Positions 42,856-54,725 of a stretch of DNA of 64,000 nt are shown here, one piece after another. The DNA comes from Anthopleura xanthogrammica. Lineage: Eukaryota > Cnidaria > Anthozoa > Actiniaria > Actiniidae. Position 1 is the first letter of the stretch. Every line of letters begins with the position of its first letter. The stretch lies in contig OZ025220.1 of assembly GCA_964019055.1 (NCBI GenBank), positions 4,263,478-4,327,477 of the forward strand, read 5' to 3'. The notes under the pieces are model-generated. The model did no database searches. It saw only the letters and a program-made list of their open reading frames with translations, and was not told the DNA's origin. The position numbers and the translations under genes are program-made.

Positions 42856-43979
42856 AATGGCCAGCGGTCTCGCGCCTGCGCACGCAAAATGCCATCCTGC
42901 TGTCTCTCTTTTAACAGCTGTTCAACAAGCCTGTGAAGACAGTGAAAATATTATTTATCCATATCCTGCCGCATATATTTTTGTGGCACTTGCTGTGATT
43001 TTTGAACTTTTGTTATCCTCCTAAACACCAATTGAATCTGTTCTAAGAGAACTTTTCCCGCGTATTCAACATAGACCTGATGAGCTATGGCCGTGTTTAG
43101 CTCGAAGTCCTGCTCAATTCTGGAGATTCACTGGCGAAACTCCATGAAGTTTGACCTTCATTGTAAATAGAATATCGAATGATGTTTCAATGACCATTCG
43201 CAACCCACGAAACCCTAGGCCAAGGATCAAAGAGACCAGGCCATTCGCTCTAACAGTAAGAGATCGCATACTCATGTTATTCATTTTGCTTCGCTCCTAT
43301 CCTACATTTAGTAGTTTAGGATTGCAGTTTGGAGTTAGTGAGGCTACTGCTGCTGAAAATGTCCATACCATCATACTTATAGTCTTGCTACATTATGAAA
43401 GAAGGTACACTTTTTGGCATGCTAATCCGAACTGGAACTGTATAAGAAACACTTTGCCTGACTACCCTGATGCCGTGGCAATGATTGACGCCACCCCGAT
43501 AAGAATTAATCGACCGACTGGTGATCTTCAAAGGTCTTATTATCGGAGAGACCGGGGATATCATTTTATTAACTGGCACGTTGTAGTAGATCTGGACGGT
43601 TTTTTTACTTATGGACAAGCAGGCTTCCTAGGTCATCAGACAGACGCAGGAAGTTTTGCGCTGCTCCCAGCTATGGGCTATAACTGTCCACTCAACCTAC
43701 CAAGAAATACTTATGTATTGGCAGATGGCGGTTCTCATACCTTTCTCTAGACGTGGAGGAAGGCGTCTTACTTTGGCAATGAGACAACATAACCGAATTT
43801 TCTCTAGCTATTGTGTTTTCGTAGAGAATCGGATTGGCGACCTTAAAGTGTATCATTGTGTCTCGAGTCGCTTTAGAAACAGACGATGGAGACTATGTTT
43901 CCTGACGAACTTGATAATGGCACTTGTCAATCGAAGACGACGCATCATATCAAATCTCCGTGACAATTACTATATATAA
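42856..43979 (+). pseudogene. Second ISL2EU/Harbinger-like DDE transposase, nonsense and frameshifted
   Basis: One frame from ATG 42856 (MASGLAPAHAKCHPAVSLL) continues through a TAA at about 43021 and a TGA at about 43147 (FWRFTGETP* then SLTFIVNRI) to 43750, then shifts frame. Motifs: HTH-like RDRILMLFILLRSYPTFSSL, first aspartate in AMIDATPIRI, YYRRDRGYHFINWHVVVDLD, second aspartate in VLADGG, glutamate in FVENRIGDLK. Same superfamily as the enzyme at 9204-10025 but only distantly similar. It begins 25 bp from the divergent RING-finger gene. Confidence 0.7.
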
Positions 43980-46900
43980 TTCTATAGTGTTTTTTGCTGA
44001 TTAGTATCGGATTGAAGTTATATCTTTAGCCTTTGTTGCTTCTGGATTTTTTCCTCCGTAAAGTCCATCTAACTTAAGTATAAACGTCTGACCACACGCA
44101 GGTTGCTTAACCGGATCTATTGCGTATATTACTACAGTATATTATCCAATTAATAATTTGCATATTTTGGAAAAAACAAACCTTTGTATTTCGTTGGTAA
44201 AAACAGAAGATACGAAAGAACACTAATGGACTGCTGGATCCGTTGAAGAACTGGCTTCTTGAATTGACATTTGATTATTTCATATTTTACACAGCTAATT
44301 TATTGAGAAGAGCCGGAAAACTTGGTATTTTAAAAAGCATAATTTTGATTGGGAGGGGGACTAAGGACCGGCTAAGGCGGGCTAACCTAAAAAAAAAAAA
44401 AAAATTGAGACCCTCGAAAATACGATTTCCGGTGATTTGAGGGGCCAGTATTCCCAACATATTAATAGGTCTAATATTTATTGCATTAAAGTTCATACCA
44501 TTATCCTTAACCTGTGCTTGCTAGATTTGGTTTTCTGCACAGAAAAGGCTGCGCAATATATTTTTTCGCACAGAAGAGGTTGCGCGATATAATTTGGAGG
44601 TTAGCTTGTTCGATATATTTCATATTTTAGGGAAGGGTCAGGAAATTTCATTCCCATCCCTAGGGAGGGTAACATCATTTTCAAGGCACAATTAAAAATC
44701 TTCACACACCCCTTCCCTCCCGCTAATTTCTGATAAGTTTACAATCACATTTATACAAGCACTGTCGAACTTCTGGTATCTTTAACTTTAGGGGTATTTT
44801 TGAAAATTTCAGACAGGCACTCTTGAATTTTACACCAGAGTCCTCCCCGAGGCACCGTAAATTTAGGATCTTGTTAGCAGGCTGTAAACTAGCGGTAAGC
44901 TAGTGTGGGCTGCGTCAGTGTTTCTAATGAAACAGTTGGACGAAGGACTAGCGTCCAAAACGTCAGTAAGTGATCTTTGTTATTTTTTACAGTGTAAAAT
45001 TTACCTTTTTATCACAACTGTAAAAATATATAATTGTTCGGTCACCCTGTGTGTCACGCACACAATGACATCAGTAACATATGATCACATACTCAGCATT
45101 AGTGGTGGTATACATAGAGAAAAAACATACATGTAAAGCATTATTTTATTACCAAATCAACTTTAATGTTAAGCAATAGCAATTATATATGATCTATGAG
45201 ACTACAGTGATAAAATGGGTCGATATTTCGTGACAAATTGAAGACCATCGTTTGACACTTTACTTCATGACAACAATTTCAGGTCAGTCAGTTAAAAAAT
45301 CTCGCTTTGAAAATGTCAAATGTTGCTAATTTAAAGATACATCCAATCTACAGTTCAATTTAGAGGTTCTAAACTATAGAAAAGATGAAATTAGTTCAAT
45401 GAATGCAAGTATCTGGGGTATATTCAGTCATATTTGATGTTTATCTTCTTTGACCCCGGAGAAGTCACAGCAATTTTTAACGTAAATGTTACTCGTTCGG
45501 GGTCTTCTACAATTTCGACATTTGAATAGCCCAAAAATTTTATTTCACATTTAGCATTTTTGAAACAATGCTCTTTCACTTGGATACAGTTTTAGAGCTT
45601 CTAGTCATATGCCAGTGTGAGATTTTGGCCTTTAAAGTTAGGTAATATTTGCGTATGATAAATCTCAAAAATATTCATTTTGCAAGGTATTCAAACAAAA
45701 CTCACTGAGATTGTTTATTAACATGTCTTCTCTTCATAAATGATATTATTGTTGCCATTGTTTTTCTGGTTTGTTCTGAAATTTGCTCGATGTACGATAT
45801 GGTAATGAGCTCTGAAACCCGCTTGAGAACGGCCCAACAGAAAAATATTATTTTCTCCCCAAATAATAATCCGAATGAGTTCAAAATTACACCAATAGTT
45901 ATAGCTTATCTATACCTAAAAACTGACAAAGTTTAGGGGATTTCGATTTTTGCTCTTAAGAGGTTGTGTTCGTTAAAATAAGTATATAACTGATTACAAA
46001 TTACTGCCCTCTCACAAATTTTGTACATAATAGGGAGAATAGATATTGGCCTATAATTATTAGGGTCATTAAGATCTTTAGCCTTCTTTTAAAAGGCAAC
46101 AAGATATATTGTCTTAACCAGTGGCTTTATCTATTAGCATTTTCCTTAAAACTTTCAACAGTAAGTCATTTGTGATGTTATTAAGTATCAAAACGTTCAT
46201 AATTTCTGATCCAGTGAAACATCCTCTGCCCCAATGATGTCGTGATCATCTTCCTAGCCTTCTCCTGGGTAGATGACTGAGATGTTTGATACTGGTCTTC
46301 TGTATTCGCCAGACTTGGTCTTTACGGTTACGTTCCTTATGTTTCCGTCACTTTTTTGCTCCTTTTTGTAACTTCGTTCCCTATTTTAACCTGAATTAGG
46401 TTACAAAAGGGAGCATGTTCCCTAATGTAACTTGACTCAGGCTACATAAGGGAACATGCTCCTTTTTGTAACCGTGACAGCTCCCTAATGTAGCCTGATG
46501 CTTCCTTTTGTAACTTGAAGTTCCCTTTTGTAACCTGAGTACGCTCCCTAATGTAACCCATGTTCCTTTTTAATTTCTTCTAAATAATTTGCAGGATAAT
46601 ATGGTTCATTTAGTAAAGACAATAAAAAAAATGATTTATCTTGAATGACCATGCGAACAAGATATTTAAATACTTCATTTTTCTCCTGGATCACTAGTTA
46701 AGTGTACAAAAGTAGGTCTTTTCCATTTCAGAAAATAATGGACAGACTCTTTGCTTGTACGAACGTGATACCTTTGCTTCGGGCTTTCTTTGTCCCCTTT
46801 TCCGCAAATCAAACGTTGACAAGGCCAACTTTGGTTGTTCGTGCTACCACATATGTGCTTGTCTAAGATGACATGGAAGATGGATAACAAGCTTTCCAAA

Positions 46901-47612
46901 TTCTGTCATATTATATATTTGAATTATTCGGACTTTCGAAAATGGAGCGTTTTCATCCAAGTGCCCCTAAAAAAAATCGATGAAATGTTGAATTTAGTAT
47001 ATGCTAAAAGGACCTTATAAGGGATCAGGATAGTTCGTAGCCTTCAAGATTACTTTACGTGAGAGCCAAATTTTGCGTTGCCTTTTCAATATTATTATAT
47101 AAAAGTATACATTTTCAAAAATCAATTTGAATTTTTTTTTTCCCAGACAAAAAAAGTTACTGGGTTTCTCTGCAGTTTATGAGTGACCAAAATAACTTTC
47201 TCAAAACATCGTAGCTCATTCGGATTACATCAGATCGAACTGAAACTTTGGATTATGATAAATCACAACGCAATCTAAAAAACTGTGATTGTTTTTTACA
47301 TTCAAAAGTTATTGTCTATTTTGCAATTATGACCACCGAAAATTGAAACATCTGGATTTAAAGTAACATTGCGCACGTTCTAAAAAAGAGATTGATAATC
47401 TGATAAGTTATTAAGCTCAATTTCCACAGAGCATGCTAATGTACATTTGATCGGAAATTCTGATCTTAAGTTGTTACAATAACGTTCCTCTGAATACATA
47501 AAAGCCATTTTATCAGTATTATCTTAGCATATCATAACACTGGGTAAAACGTTTATGACATATTATGACATAAAAATATGTATAGAGTAACTTTAATCTT
47601 ATGCAAACTTAC
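43980..47612. other. Long non-coding stretch
   Basis: No credible gene. An A15 run lies near 44391. A pair of GCACAGAA..GGCTGCGCAATATA repeats lies near 44537-44600. A hairpin-forming block with GTAAC repeats lies at 46360-46560 (listed separately). Confidence 0.5.
46400..46472. repeat. Hairpin: 23-bp near-perfect inverted repeat with 27-bp loop
   Basis: Arms 46400-46422 (GTTACAAAAGGGAGCATG...) and 46450-46472 pair with one or two mismatches. Further copies of the CCCTAATGTAAC and CTCCCTAATGTA motifs lie at 46480-46560 and could pair in alternative ways. Possibly a small foldback element. Confidence 0.65.
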
Positions 47613-48180
47613 CGAGTACTGAGAAAATATTCTGGTAGTGGAAGGCAGAAAACCCTCCTGCCACCAGCATCACAAACTGCATGAAGTTTTTGCCAAAAAA
47701 GGCCTTAGCATTCAAAATGAAAGAGTACCAATCGAAACCCTGCAAAGGTATCACGATTGATATCTCCATTTTGCCATACTCTTGTATGATGTTGTTTTCT
47801 GCTGAACTAGAGGGCAGCCCAATGAGATAGAGTAGCATCCAAACATATGTATGATCTTCCTCAGCAATCAGAAAACCTCTGTTGGTAAACTGAAAGATAA
47901 ATGAATAAATATAAAAGAGCATAGCAAGTGGTTTGTCTTGTTGTTTGTACCACAAGCATAATAGAATAATTACCTGGATATCTTTTCCAAGCCCGTAGGT
48001 ATTGGTACCCTTTCGTTTTTCTAGAGTTAGCATAGCCTTTTTTCAGTTTTGCTGCTCCAATGGTAGACTAAGATAGTCCTCCAACACCTTCAACCAGTAG
48101 TCGTTCAACTGTTCGTCCTTAACAGCCTTCCAAAATACTCCACCTTTGGACGAAAAACGTCCTATTTATTGCATTTCTGA
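47613..48180 (-). pseudogene. Two exons of an unrecognised, hydrophobic-segment protein
   Basis: Exon block about 48180-47974 (FWKAVKDEQLNDYWLKVLED, a TGA, then LEKRKGTNTYGLGKDIQ and a GTAATT donor) and exon 47889-47613 (FTNRGFLIAEEDHTYVWMLL ... FMQFVMLVAGGFSAFHYQNI and a CTCGGTAAGT donor). The second exon holds two hydrophobic stretches that could span a membrane. The TGA in the first block suggests decay. A diverged copy of the 3' half of the second exon lies at 53285-53403. Confidence 0.4.
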
Positions 48181-49011
48181 GGGATTTTTGGGTCCCTATT
48201 TCATCCCATGTAACATAGCATCTCCTAAAAGTTGAATAATTAACCACATATAAACCATAAAATATATAAAATGAGAAGTTAAGGGTGTTTAGCATAATTT
48301 TATACTTGATTATAGTTTTGCGTCCTGGGAATGATCAAGACGTGACATGACAACAATTTAGCATCGGAATCAAAATTGTTTTGAGGTTCTCACTTTAAAT
48401 TCGCTGAACTCGCCAAGTATTTGAACTTAAAACTACACTTAAACAATTGAAAGTGAAATCTCTGTTCAGCAAGCTCCCTTTATAAAATACTTTTTACGTA
48501 ATGGGACAGCAGACAAGTTCACAATGGTTTCTATTTAGTATAGGTATCATATTGCCGGTATAATGAATAAATGAACGCATTGGGGATACATACGAGATAA
48601 AAGCTCAACACTCATGATTTTCATGATAGATTTATTGACAATAAACCTGTGAGATAAGTTAAAATCTAATGGTCATTGTAAAATAATGGAAAGTAAACAT
48701 TGGAAGTGTTTACACTACTGACACTATTCACAACTCACTGCTGAATAAGATTGCCCTCCGCCCATTGCAATTGTTTTGTCCAATGACTAAATTGGGGACA
48801 AGTTTAGAAATTGTATATATCAGATCTTCCTCCAAGTATAACTGTGTCTCCCAAAATAAATACTAATATTAGAGAAATTTTATCAGTTATGATGCTGTGC
48901 CCGGCTCTGGTTTTGACTTTGATTTGTTTTGTCAACTATTCACACTGGCGAAATCCACTGCCACGCGCGCTAAACACCAAAACGAGGCTGCTCTTCAAAG
49001 CCAAAATCAAA
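47890..49011. other. Non-coding except the upstream exon of the 47.6-48.2 kb gene remnant
   Basis: Beyond that exon (47974-48180) I see nothing coding. The segment before 49012 has a GC-richer promoter-like character (GCGCGC near 48966). Confidence 0.35.
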
Positions 49012-49715
49012 ATGGCCGCCAGTTCAGGTTGTTGTTCAGAAGAGAAGCTGAATGATTTCATTGTACGTCAACTTCAGTTGTCTCAAAGAAAGTTTTTAAA
49101 GGATCTTGACATAGGGGATGAAAAATACTTGCCCTGTAGCTATGTCTTTGATCGCCTGATAAGTTTAGTTCCGGATGTAACTCACAAAAACTTCAGTGTT
49201 CGTGAATCTGAAAAAGTTAAAGGGAGAGTTGTTCTGGTTTATGCGATCGTTCAAAGAGAGCTGACTCGTTGGTGCGAATGTATCAGACATCGTTTATGTA
49301 CAAAGCGCTTGAAAAGAAATCCATGGACAATTGAGTTCTGCAGGGATGTCGATGAAGATATTTTTGAGATGTTTCTTAAGATTGTTAACTCAAATTCATA
49401 TCAAACAAAGCATCGAAAAACAACAAGAGGACAACGATATGCATTACCCACTTAAAGAAACTCAAGTTTCTTCTAAAGAAAGCTGTGCCAGTGAACCTGG
49501 AACAATATATTCAGCGGAGTTTTGCTCACCAGGGAATTGCGAAACTTGTTGTCAATAGGGACAAGCCCATTATAATATCTTATAACTACACTTGGCAAAC
49601 TTTAAAAGTGAAGTGTCACTTTGGATATTGGAATGCATGTACATTGAATTTTTTACTATTGATGCTAACAGTGGATTATACTTCTATGTTGGCTTTTGAA
49701 AGTCCATTGTTTTAG
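49012..49715 (+). pseudogene. Single-exon hypothetical protein with a late frameshift
   Basis: ATG at 49012 in a strong initiation context (AAAATGGCCGCC), 147 codons to 49455. It is helical, with a Cys-rich start (SSGCCSEEKL), the core LCTKRLKRNPWTIEFCRDVD and a basic tail. Just before the stop the frame appears to shift: another frame continues as KAVPVNLEQYIQRSFAHQGI to 49715. No domain recognised. An upstream in-frame ATG at 48811 gives a hydrophobic leader but a poor context, so I prefer 49012. Confidence 0.45.
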
Positions 49716-50667
49716 AAGTTTTATTGGCAGTATATTTTGAATTAATAATTAGCAGGAAATTTAATATTTGTAAGTTCATGTTCAGCAGTTTTGATTATTA
49801 AATGGTGTACAGTCTAATGTACATTTATGAGTTGACTATCTGTGTTTGCATATGCTTATTTACCTCCTTGTAAAAATTCAAGTCATTTTACTGGAGTGAA
49901 AACACTAAATTCTAATGCATTAAAAAATAAAACAGCAGTGAAATGGAGACTTCTAGGAATATAGGATGAGTGTTTTCACTACAGTAGGTCTCAGCAGGTA
50001 GAATAATACAAATAAGTAATACACAATAATTATAATTTTTAAATAAATTTATTTTTTAAATGCCTCATTTAAATATAAGCTTGAAAATACATTAGTTTAA
50101 ACTCTTTGGAGTGCAAACACTAAATCTATAGTAGAAAACAGAACAAAGTTCATTGTTCACTTAAACCATTGGGTTTAAACCCAAAGACCAAGCTTGTTGT
50201 TAAATCATACTTTAAAATCTCATCAATAATTAATGAGCATTTTAAAATCCAATCAAGTATATGGTTACATGCATGGACCTTTATACCTCATAAAGGCATC
50301 ATTGGCACACATTGTATGTAATGCTTATTAATTATGAATGAATTTTTAAAGACTGATTCAAAATAAATAAAATTATTGAGGTAACAATGTCATAAAAATG
50401 TTGTCAGAAAGGCCCAGCCCAAATGAGTATAATGAATCAACATTGCTGAATTCTTGTAGCTTTGTATAGTCCACAATGATTGATGATTAAATTTACTTTC
50501 TTACTCCTTGGTTAGGTCCTTTTATACCCAAGTAAAAATGCAGTGATATTAAAATGCTTTGCCGCCAAAAAATGAAAAATAACAGTAGTCTCTTTTAAAT
50601 TAATTTAAAAATCTTAAAAAGGTAATAACTTAAAATACCTCGATCATTGCAAAACAAACTACTCTAT
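49716..50667. other. AT-rich non-coding stretch
   Basis: No ORF of interest and no repeats of note. Probably shared 3' flank of the convergent genes on either side. Confidence 0.45.
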
Positions 50668-51831
50668 CTAAAGTTCATTGTCGTCTAAAACTGTGCTTGC
50701 TATTTGCGTTAATGTGCCTTTACGTGCTGATGCATCTATTTCCTCCATAAACTTAGAATTGCAAAAAATGCAATCATCTTTGGCTAAACCACAATAACAA
50801 TACCCAGGTTCATACACACATTCAGGAATATATGTGTCACTACACTTAGATTAGTTGTCTGTAAAAGGGTTTTCTCTCCTCATCCAAACAAGTTGCATGT
50901 ATTCATGTTGAAATATCTTTTCCCATCTGTTTGCATGAGTGGAGTGCTAAGCATAGGCTTTAATACTTATGTGCTTGGCCTCCCGACCCTGCATTGTGTT
51001 CAACCCCAACCCACATTTATACTTATCAAACAATTGCTGGCAATGCAAAGGAACACAATAACCAACAGTCCAGACACTAAGTGTTACATGGAAGAAAACT
51101 TGAACTGCATTAAAGTACATTGTGCAGCCTTCTCTCAGCTTGTTGATGCCAGCCTGATCAATATTCTTGATCCTGTTAAACAATGATGTGGCATCCCTGA
51201 GTTTTGTCCCAATGTATGCTATGGCAAAAAGTTGCACTTTGTGCAGGTATTTTGCTTACAGAATACAATGCCAGCACAAACAGCATAAAACTGTGACACA
51301 TCTTCTTTGTCTCCTCCCCTGTAAACCTGCTGCTTAATTGAGAAGTTGCACTTCTCTCTTTGAACCATTTACAAATCTTATACAAGTTGTTGGCCCTTAC
51401 TTTTGATTTCAAGTTTACAATAAAAACAATTAATGGACATTGGGGGTCAAGATCTGCAATGTTTTTAACTGAGCTACTAATTTCAGTCAACCCCAAAGCA
51501 ATTCCAAATATTCCCTTAAACCATAACTGCCAACAATTGTTAGCTAAGTGCAAAGGTTCACACTTTGCTCTCTAAATTATTGGCCCAAGAAGTGGCTTAA
51601 ACTCTTGTCTAGATTTTAAGCTTGCCACATACTTTGTGACAACATTCCTTTTCAATGATTTGCCTTTTTTCTTTTTTAAGACACTCTTAACTGTTTCTAA
51701 CCTCTCACTATAACCCCAGGGGTGCCAGGTGTCATTTGGAGAATTGCCTAATCTGCCATTCACCTGGCTCATATCATCAAGAGATTCATTAGCAAAAGAT
51801 GATGGATAGCTAGATGCATTATTCAATTCAC
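50668..51831 (-). pseudogene. C-terminal part of a multicopy transposase-like protein with zinc tail
   Basis: The exon begins after a TTTTCAG acceptor at 51831 (GELNNASSYPSSF) and reads VTKYVASLKSRQEFKPLLGP, then an in-frame TAG, PLHLANNCWQLWFKGIFGIA, a frameshift near 51240, FAIAYIGTKLRDATSLFNRI, VWTVGYCVPLHCQQLFDKYK, then GLGLNTMQGREAKHISI. Two more stops follow before the terminal block CSDTYIPECVYEPGYCYCGL..CIFCNSKF ending at 50668. The Cys cluster is a likely zinc ribbon, and the E of MQGREAKH could be a catalytic residue. I recall this as a high-copy cnidarian family of unknown type. Confidence 0.5.
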
Positions 51832-53144
51832 CTGAAAATGTGGCAAGCCATTATAGGTCGGCAGCACTCACTTACACAACTGTAATGACTAGTTAATATG
51901 ATATTTGAAAGTTTGGGTGAACTAGTGTTTCGATTTGGTATTGTTTCGGTGTAAGCCTTTCAATAGAAGAAATGTTATTAAATCACTAAGAAGGTCACGG
52001 ATTATGACAGTATACAGTGATGACATTATAGCTTCCAGATATTTGATTGTTAAAACGTTCTAAAATGGTCTAAAATGATGAAGATTGGTTTCGAAATGAA
52101 AAGATTCACATATTTACTTCTTTTAAGTATCATATTTGAAAGTTTGGGTGAACTAGCGTTTCGATTTGGTACTGTTTCAGTGTTTCAGCTTTTATTAACA
52201 CCCATACTTTTATGGATCACCATGCAATTTTTATTTTTACAACATCTCACCTTAATGACACATTCTGATTGGCTGAGAGCTATGATCAATATTATTTTAA
52301 CATGTGGTATTGTGGTTTTACAAGACTATGCGGTTTGTGATCCGATTATCATCTTCTTAATCGTTTTAACCAATGATACGGTAGATACTTGTTGCGGTAT
52401 TTCGTTTTATTTTAGTTTGAGTTTTTTTTTTAGTTTTGAGTCATTCGAACTTCGAAAGAGATGATTCGGATGTAATTTTCTACTGCCAAAACGACTTCAG
52501 TAAGGTGCAATTTTACGTCTAAGATGGCATCTAACTCCTTCTGTGAACCGATTTTTAAATTCTGCTCAATTCAAAATGATTATGTCTTTTGAGGTTAGGC
52601 GAAACTTTAAAAATACCACTTCATTCTTAATAATATTCGATCGTTCTGAGAGTCGGCTAAAAAAGAAAAAAATTCCAACCATTTGACAGTTGTCAGTGTC
52701 AAATATTTTTCATTTTTTTCACAATAATACCTTGTTAGGCAATCTGTGGTAAAATTGCTTAACGCATGCACAACCTTGGTGTTTGAGATGGCATTTTCCT
52801 CAGTCCTCATCCATTTATATTTTACAACTAAATCTTCAACGCGTACGCTCTTGGATCATACAGATTTGTTTTCAAAACTTTGTGGGATTTACCAATAGCC
52901 TTACCTTCATTCATGCCATGTTGATAGCTTGAGATGGCTTCAAAAAATCTCGTTTTTCCTTTATGCCTGAAGCGATTGAAGCGCGAATCACAAAAAGGAC
53001 ATGTATGCTAAGGAAGTGAATGAAATTCTCAATAGGCTGAAGGACATTTTTTTCGAAAAAATTATTGTGCAAAAAGAAAGGTCAATATAGAAACTTTTAT
53101 TAGCGAAACAAATAGAAGTAATTTTTTATCCCTGAAGGTTTCTT
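51832..53144. other. Non-coding; short local duplication
   Basis: About 58 bp at 51899-51956 recur at 52131-52188 with a few changes (TTTGAAAGTTTGGGTGAACT). An open plus-strand frame at 52075-52464 is hydrophobic and probably spurious. Confidence 0.4.
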
Positions 53145-53403
53145 AAGTTATTACAATAACGTTCCTCTGAATATATAAAAGCTATTTTATCTGTATTATC
53201 TTAGTATACCATAACATTGGGTAAAATTTTTATTACAAAGGGTAAAAATATGTATAAAGTAACTTTAATCTAAAAAATTATTATAATGCAACTTACCGAG
53301 TAATGACAAAATATTCTGGTAGTGGAAGGCAGACAAGCCTCCTGCCATCAGCATTACAAACTGCATGAAATTTGTGCCAAAAAAGGTCTTAGCATTCAAA
53401 ATA
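53145..53403 (-). repeat. Diverged copy of 47466-47725 (intron plus partial exon)
   Basis: About 260 bp align with 47466-47725 in the same orientation at an estimated 85 percent identity, including the splice donor and the exon text (TTGGCACAAATTTCATGCAG on the minus strand). It is a segmental duplication of a gene fragment; the reading frame of the exon is not kept beyond 53403. Confidence 0.75.
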
Positions 53404-53732
53404 AGTTCCGGATCAGAACAGGATATTCACACCACATCGTTTTTGTGTATCTAACTCTTGCTTTGAGCAAATAGCTCTTCGCATGACATGAACTCAATCC
53501 GGACTTTAGGGTGGTAAAAACATCAAGATTGCCCTTGTTGCTAAAATAGAGTTGAGTACAGTTTGTGTGTGATAAATGGCTGCATTATCTGAAATGATAA
53601 TGAGATTGATAGTATGTCACTAAGTTGCATTAAAAATAGCTTTAGAACTATAGTATCAATCCTCACCCATGATAACCACTGATCTTGGATTAATACCATT
53701 AAATGGTAGTAGATTAGGACAAAGTTTTTTAT

Positions 53733-53996
53733 TTACATTCCATCTACTTCTTTCAAAACCTCATAATCTATAGGCAAAAGTTTAGAATCCAGCTCATAAA
53801 ACTCTTGAAGATTTGAAGCAAGGGTTTCGTATCCAGAACTAACATCAATTCGTTTAGAACTTGCAGGACACTGTAAGGATTCATCTATATTTTTTTGACA
53901 AAAAGCAGACTTTGTCCAGTCAACGTTTTCACTTTCCATCAAACTATGTGCTTGTAATATTGAATAAATTATTTCAGTACTAGAAATCAACGGGTT
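53733..53996 (-). CDS. Short hypothetical exon
   Basis: Open minus-strand frame (LISSTEIIYSILQAHSLMES ... LDSKLLPIDYEVLKEVDGM and a stop) with natural, acidic composition and low repeat content. No domain, no clear start; perhaps the last exon of a lost gene. Confidence 0.3.
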   Translation of the reverse strand, partial: NPLISSTEIIYSILQAHSLMESENVDWTKSAFCQKNIDESLQCPASSKRIDVSSGYETLASNLQEFYELDSKLLPIDYEVLKEVDGM

Positions 53997-54470
53997 TATG
54001 GTCTTATATTTCCCACAAGTAAAATTATTGAGATCTACAAAGAAGAATGGAGAGTACTTACCAACTATAGTCCAGGGCCTTGTGTCAAAAAATTCACTTC
54101 CGTGGGATATTCATAATCATTTGTGTTTCTTTTCAGTAACTTATAGTTTGAGAGGTGTTGATTTCAAAAAAAAGTTGTCACCATTTTTTATGAAGTCATT
54201 TAAAGGCTAATTTATTAATAATTAGGTGTGACGTCATCACTGAACTGTATGCTTCTACTAAAATTCTTTAAACTTCAAGTTTTTTGGGGTTATTTTAAAT
54301 GGTTTTCCAGTTGAATATGCTTTACAAAATTTTCTTACTATTTCATTAAATTTTGGCTTAAAATTTTATATTTGTAATTCATTCTGTCATTAACTGTTTT
54401 GTTATTTTGAGTCCAAGTTGTCATTTTCTTGTTGAAAGCCCAGGCTCCCACATCTTAATTTTGCCAGACT

Positions 54471-54725
54471 TTAAGCATGCATTTCTGATACATTGAAAAT
54501 GATATCAGCTGTATTGTGCTCACGGTCAATGGCATCAGCAACAGCATGGATAAACTTCTCAAATAGTTCCATGCATATTGTTGACACAATGGAGTATTGT
54601 GATTCTGTTAGCTCTTGCATATCAAAAAGGAGTTGTCTTTCCTGTCTCAGTTTGGCTGACCCAATAATATTAGTGTATAGATAATGGGTAGTATCTGTTA
54701 GGTCTCTTCTTCGCCTGTGGTGCAC
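54471..54725 (-). CDS. Short helical ORF fragment
   Basis: 84 codons beginning MHHRRRRDLTDTTHYLYTNI and continuing RQERQLLFDMQELTESQYSI. Strongly helical and charged. No domain recognised; may be an exon of a decayed gene. Confidence 0.3.
   Translation of the reverse strand: MHHRRRRDLTDTTHYLYTNIIGSAKLRQERQLLFDMQELTESQYSIVSTICMELFEKFIHAVADAIDREHNTADIIFNVSEMHA

Noticed and set aside
48811..49011. Upstream in-frame extension of the 49-kb ORF, giving a hydrophobic leader
   Set aside because: The ATG at 49012 has a much stronger initiation context, and the upstream part has non-coding composition.
52075..52464. 129-codon hydrophobic plus-strand ORF
   Set aside because: Composition follows T-rich sequence (SFYFSLSFFFSF), its start is inside a local 58-bp duplication, and there is no splice or domain support.
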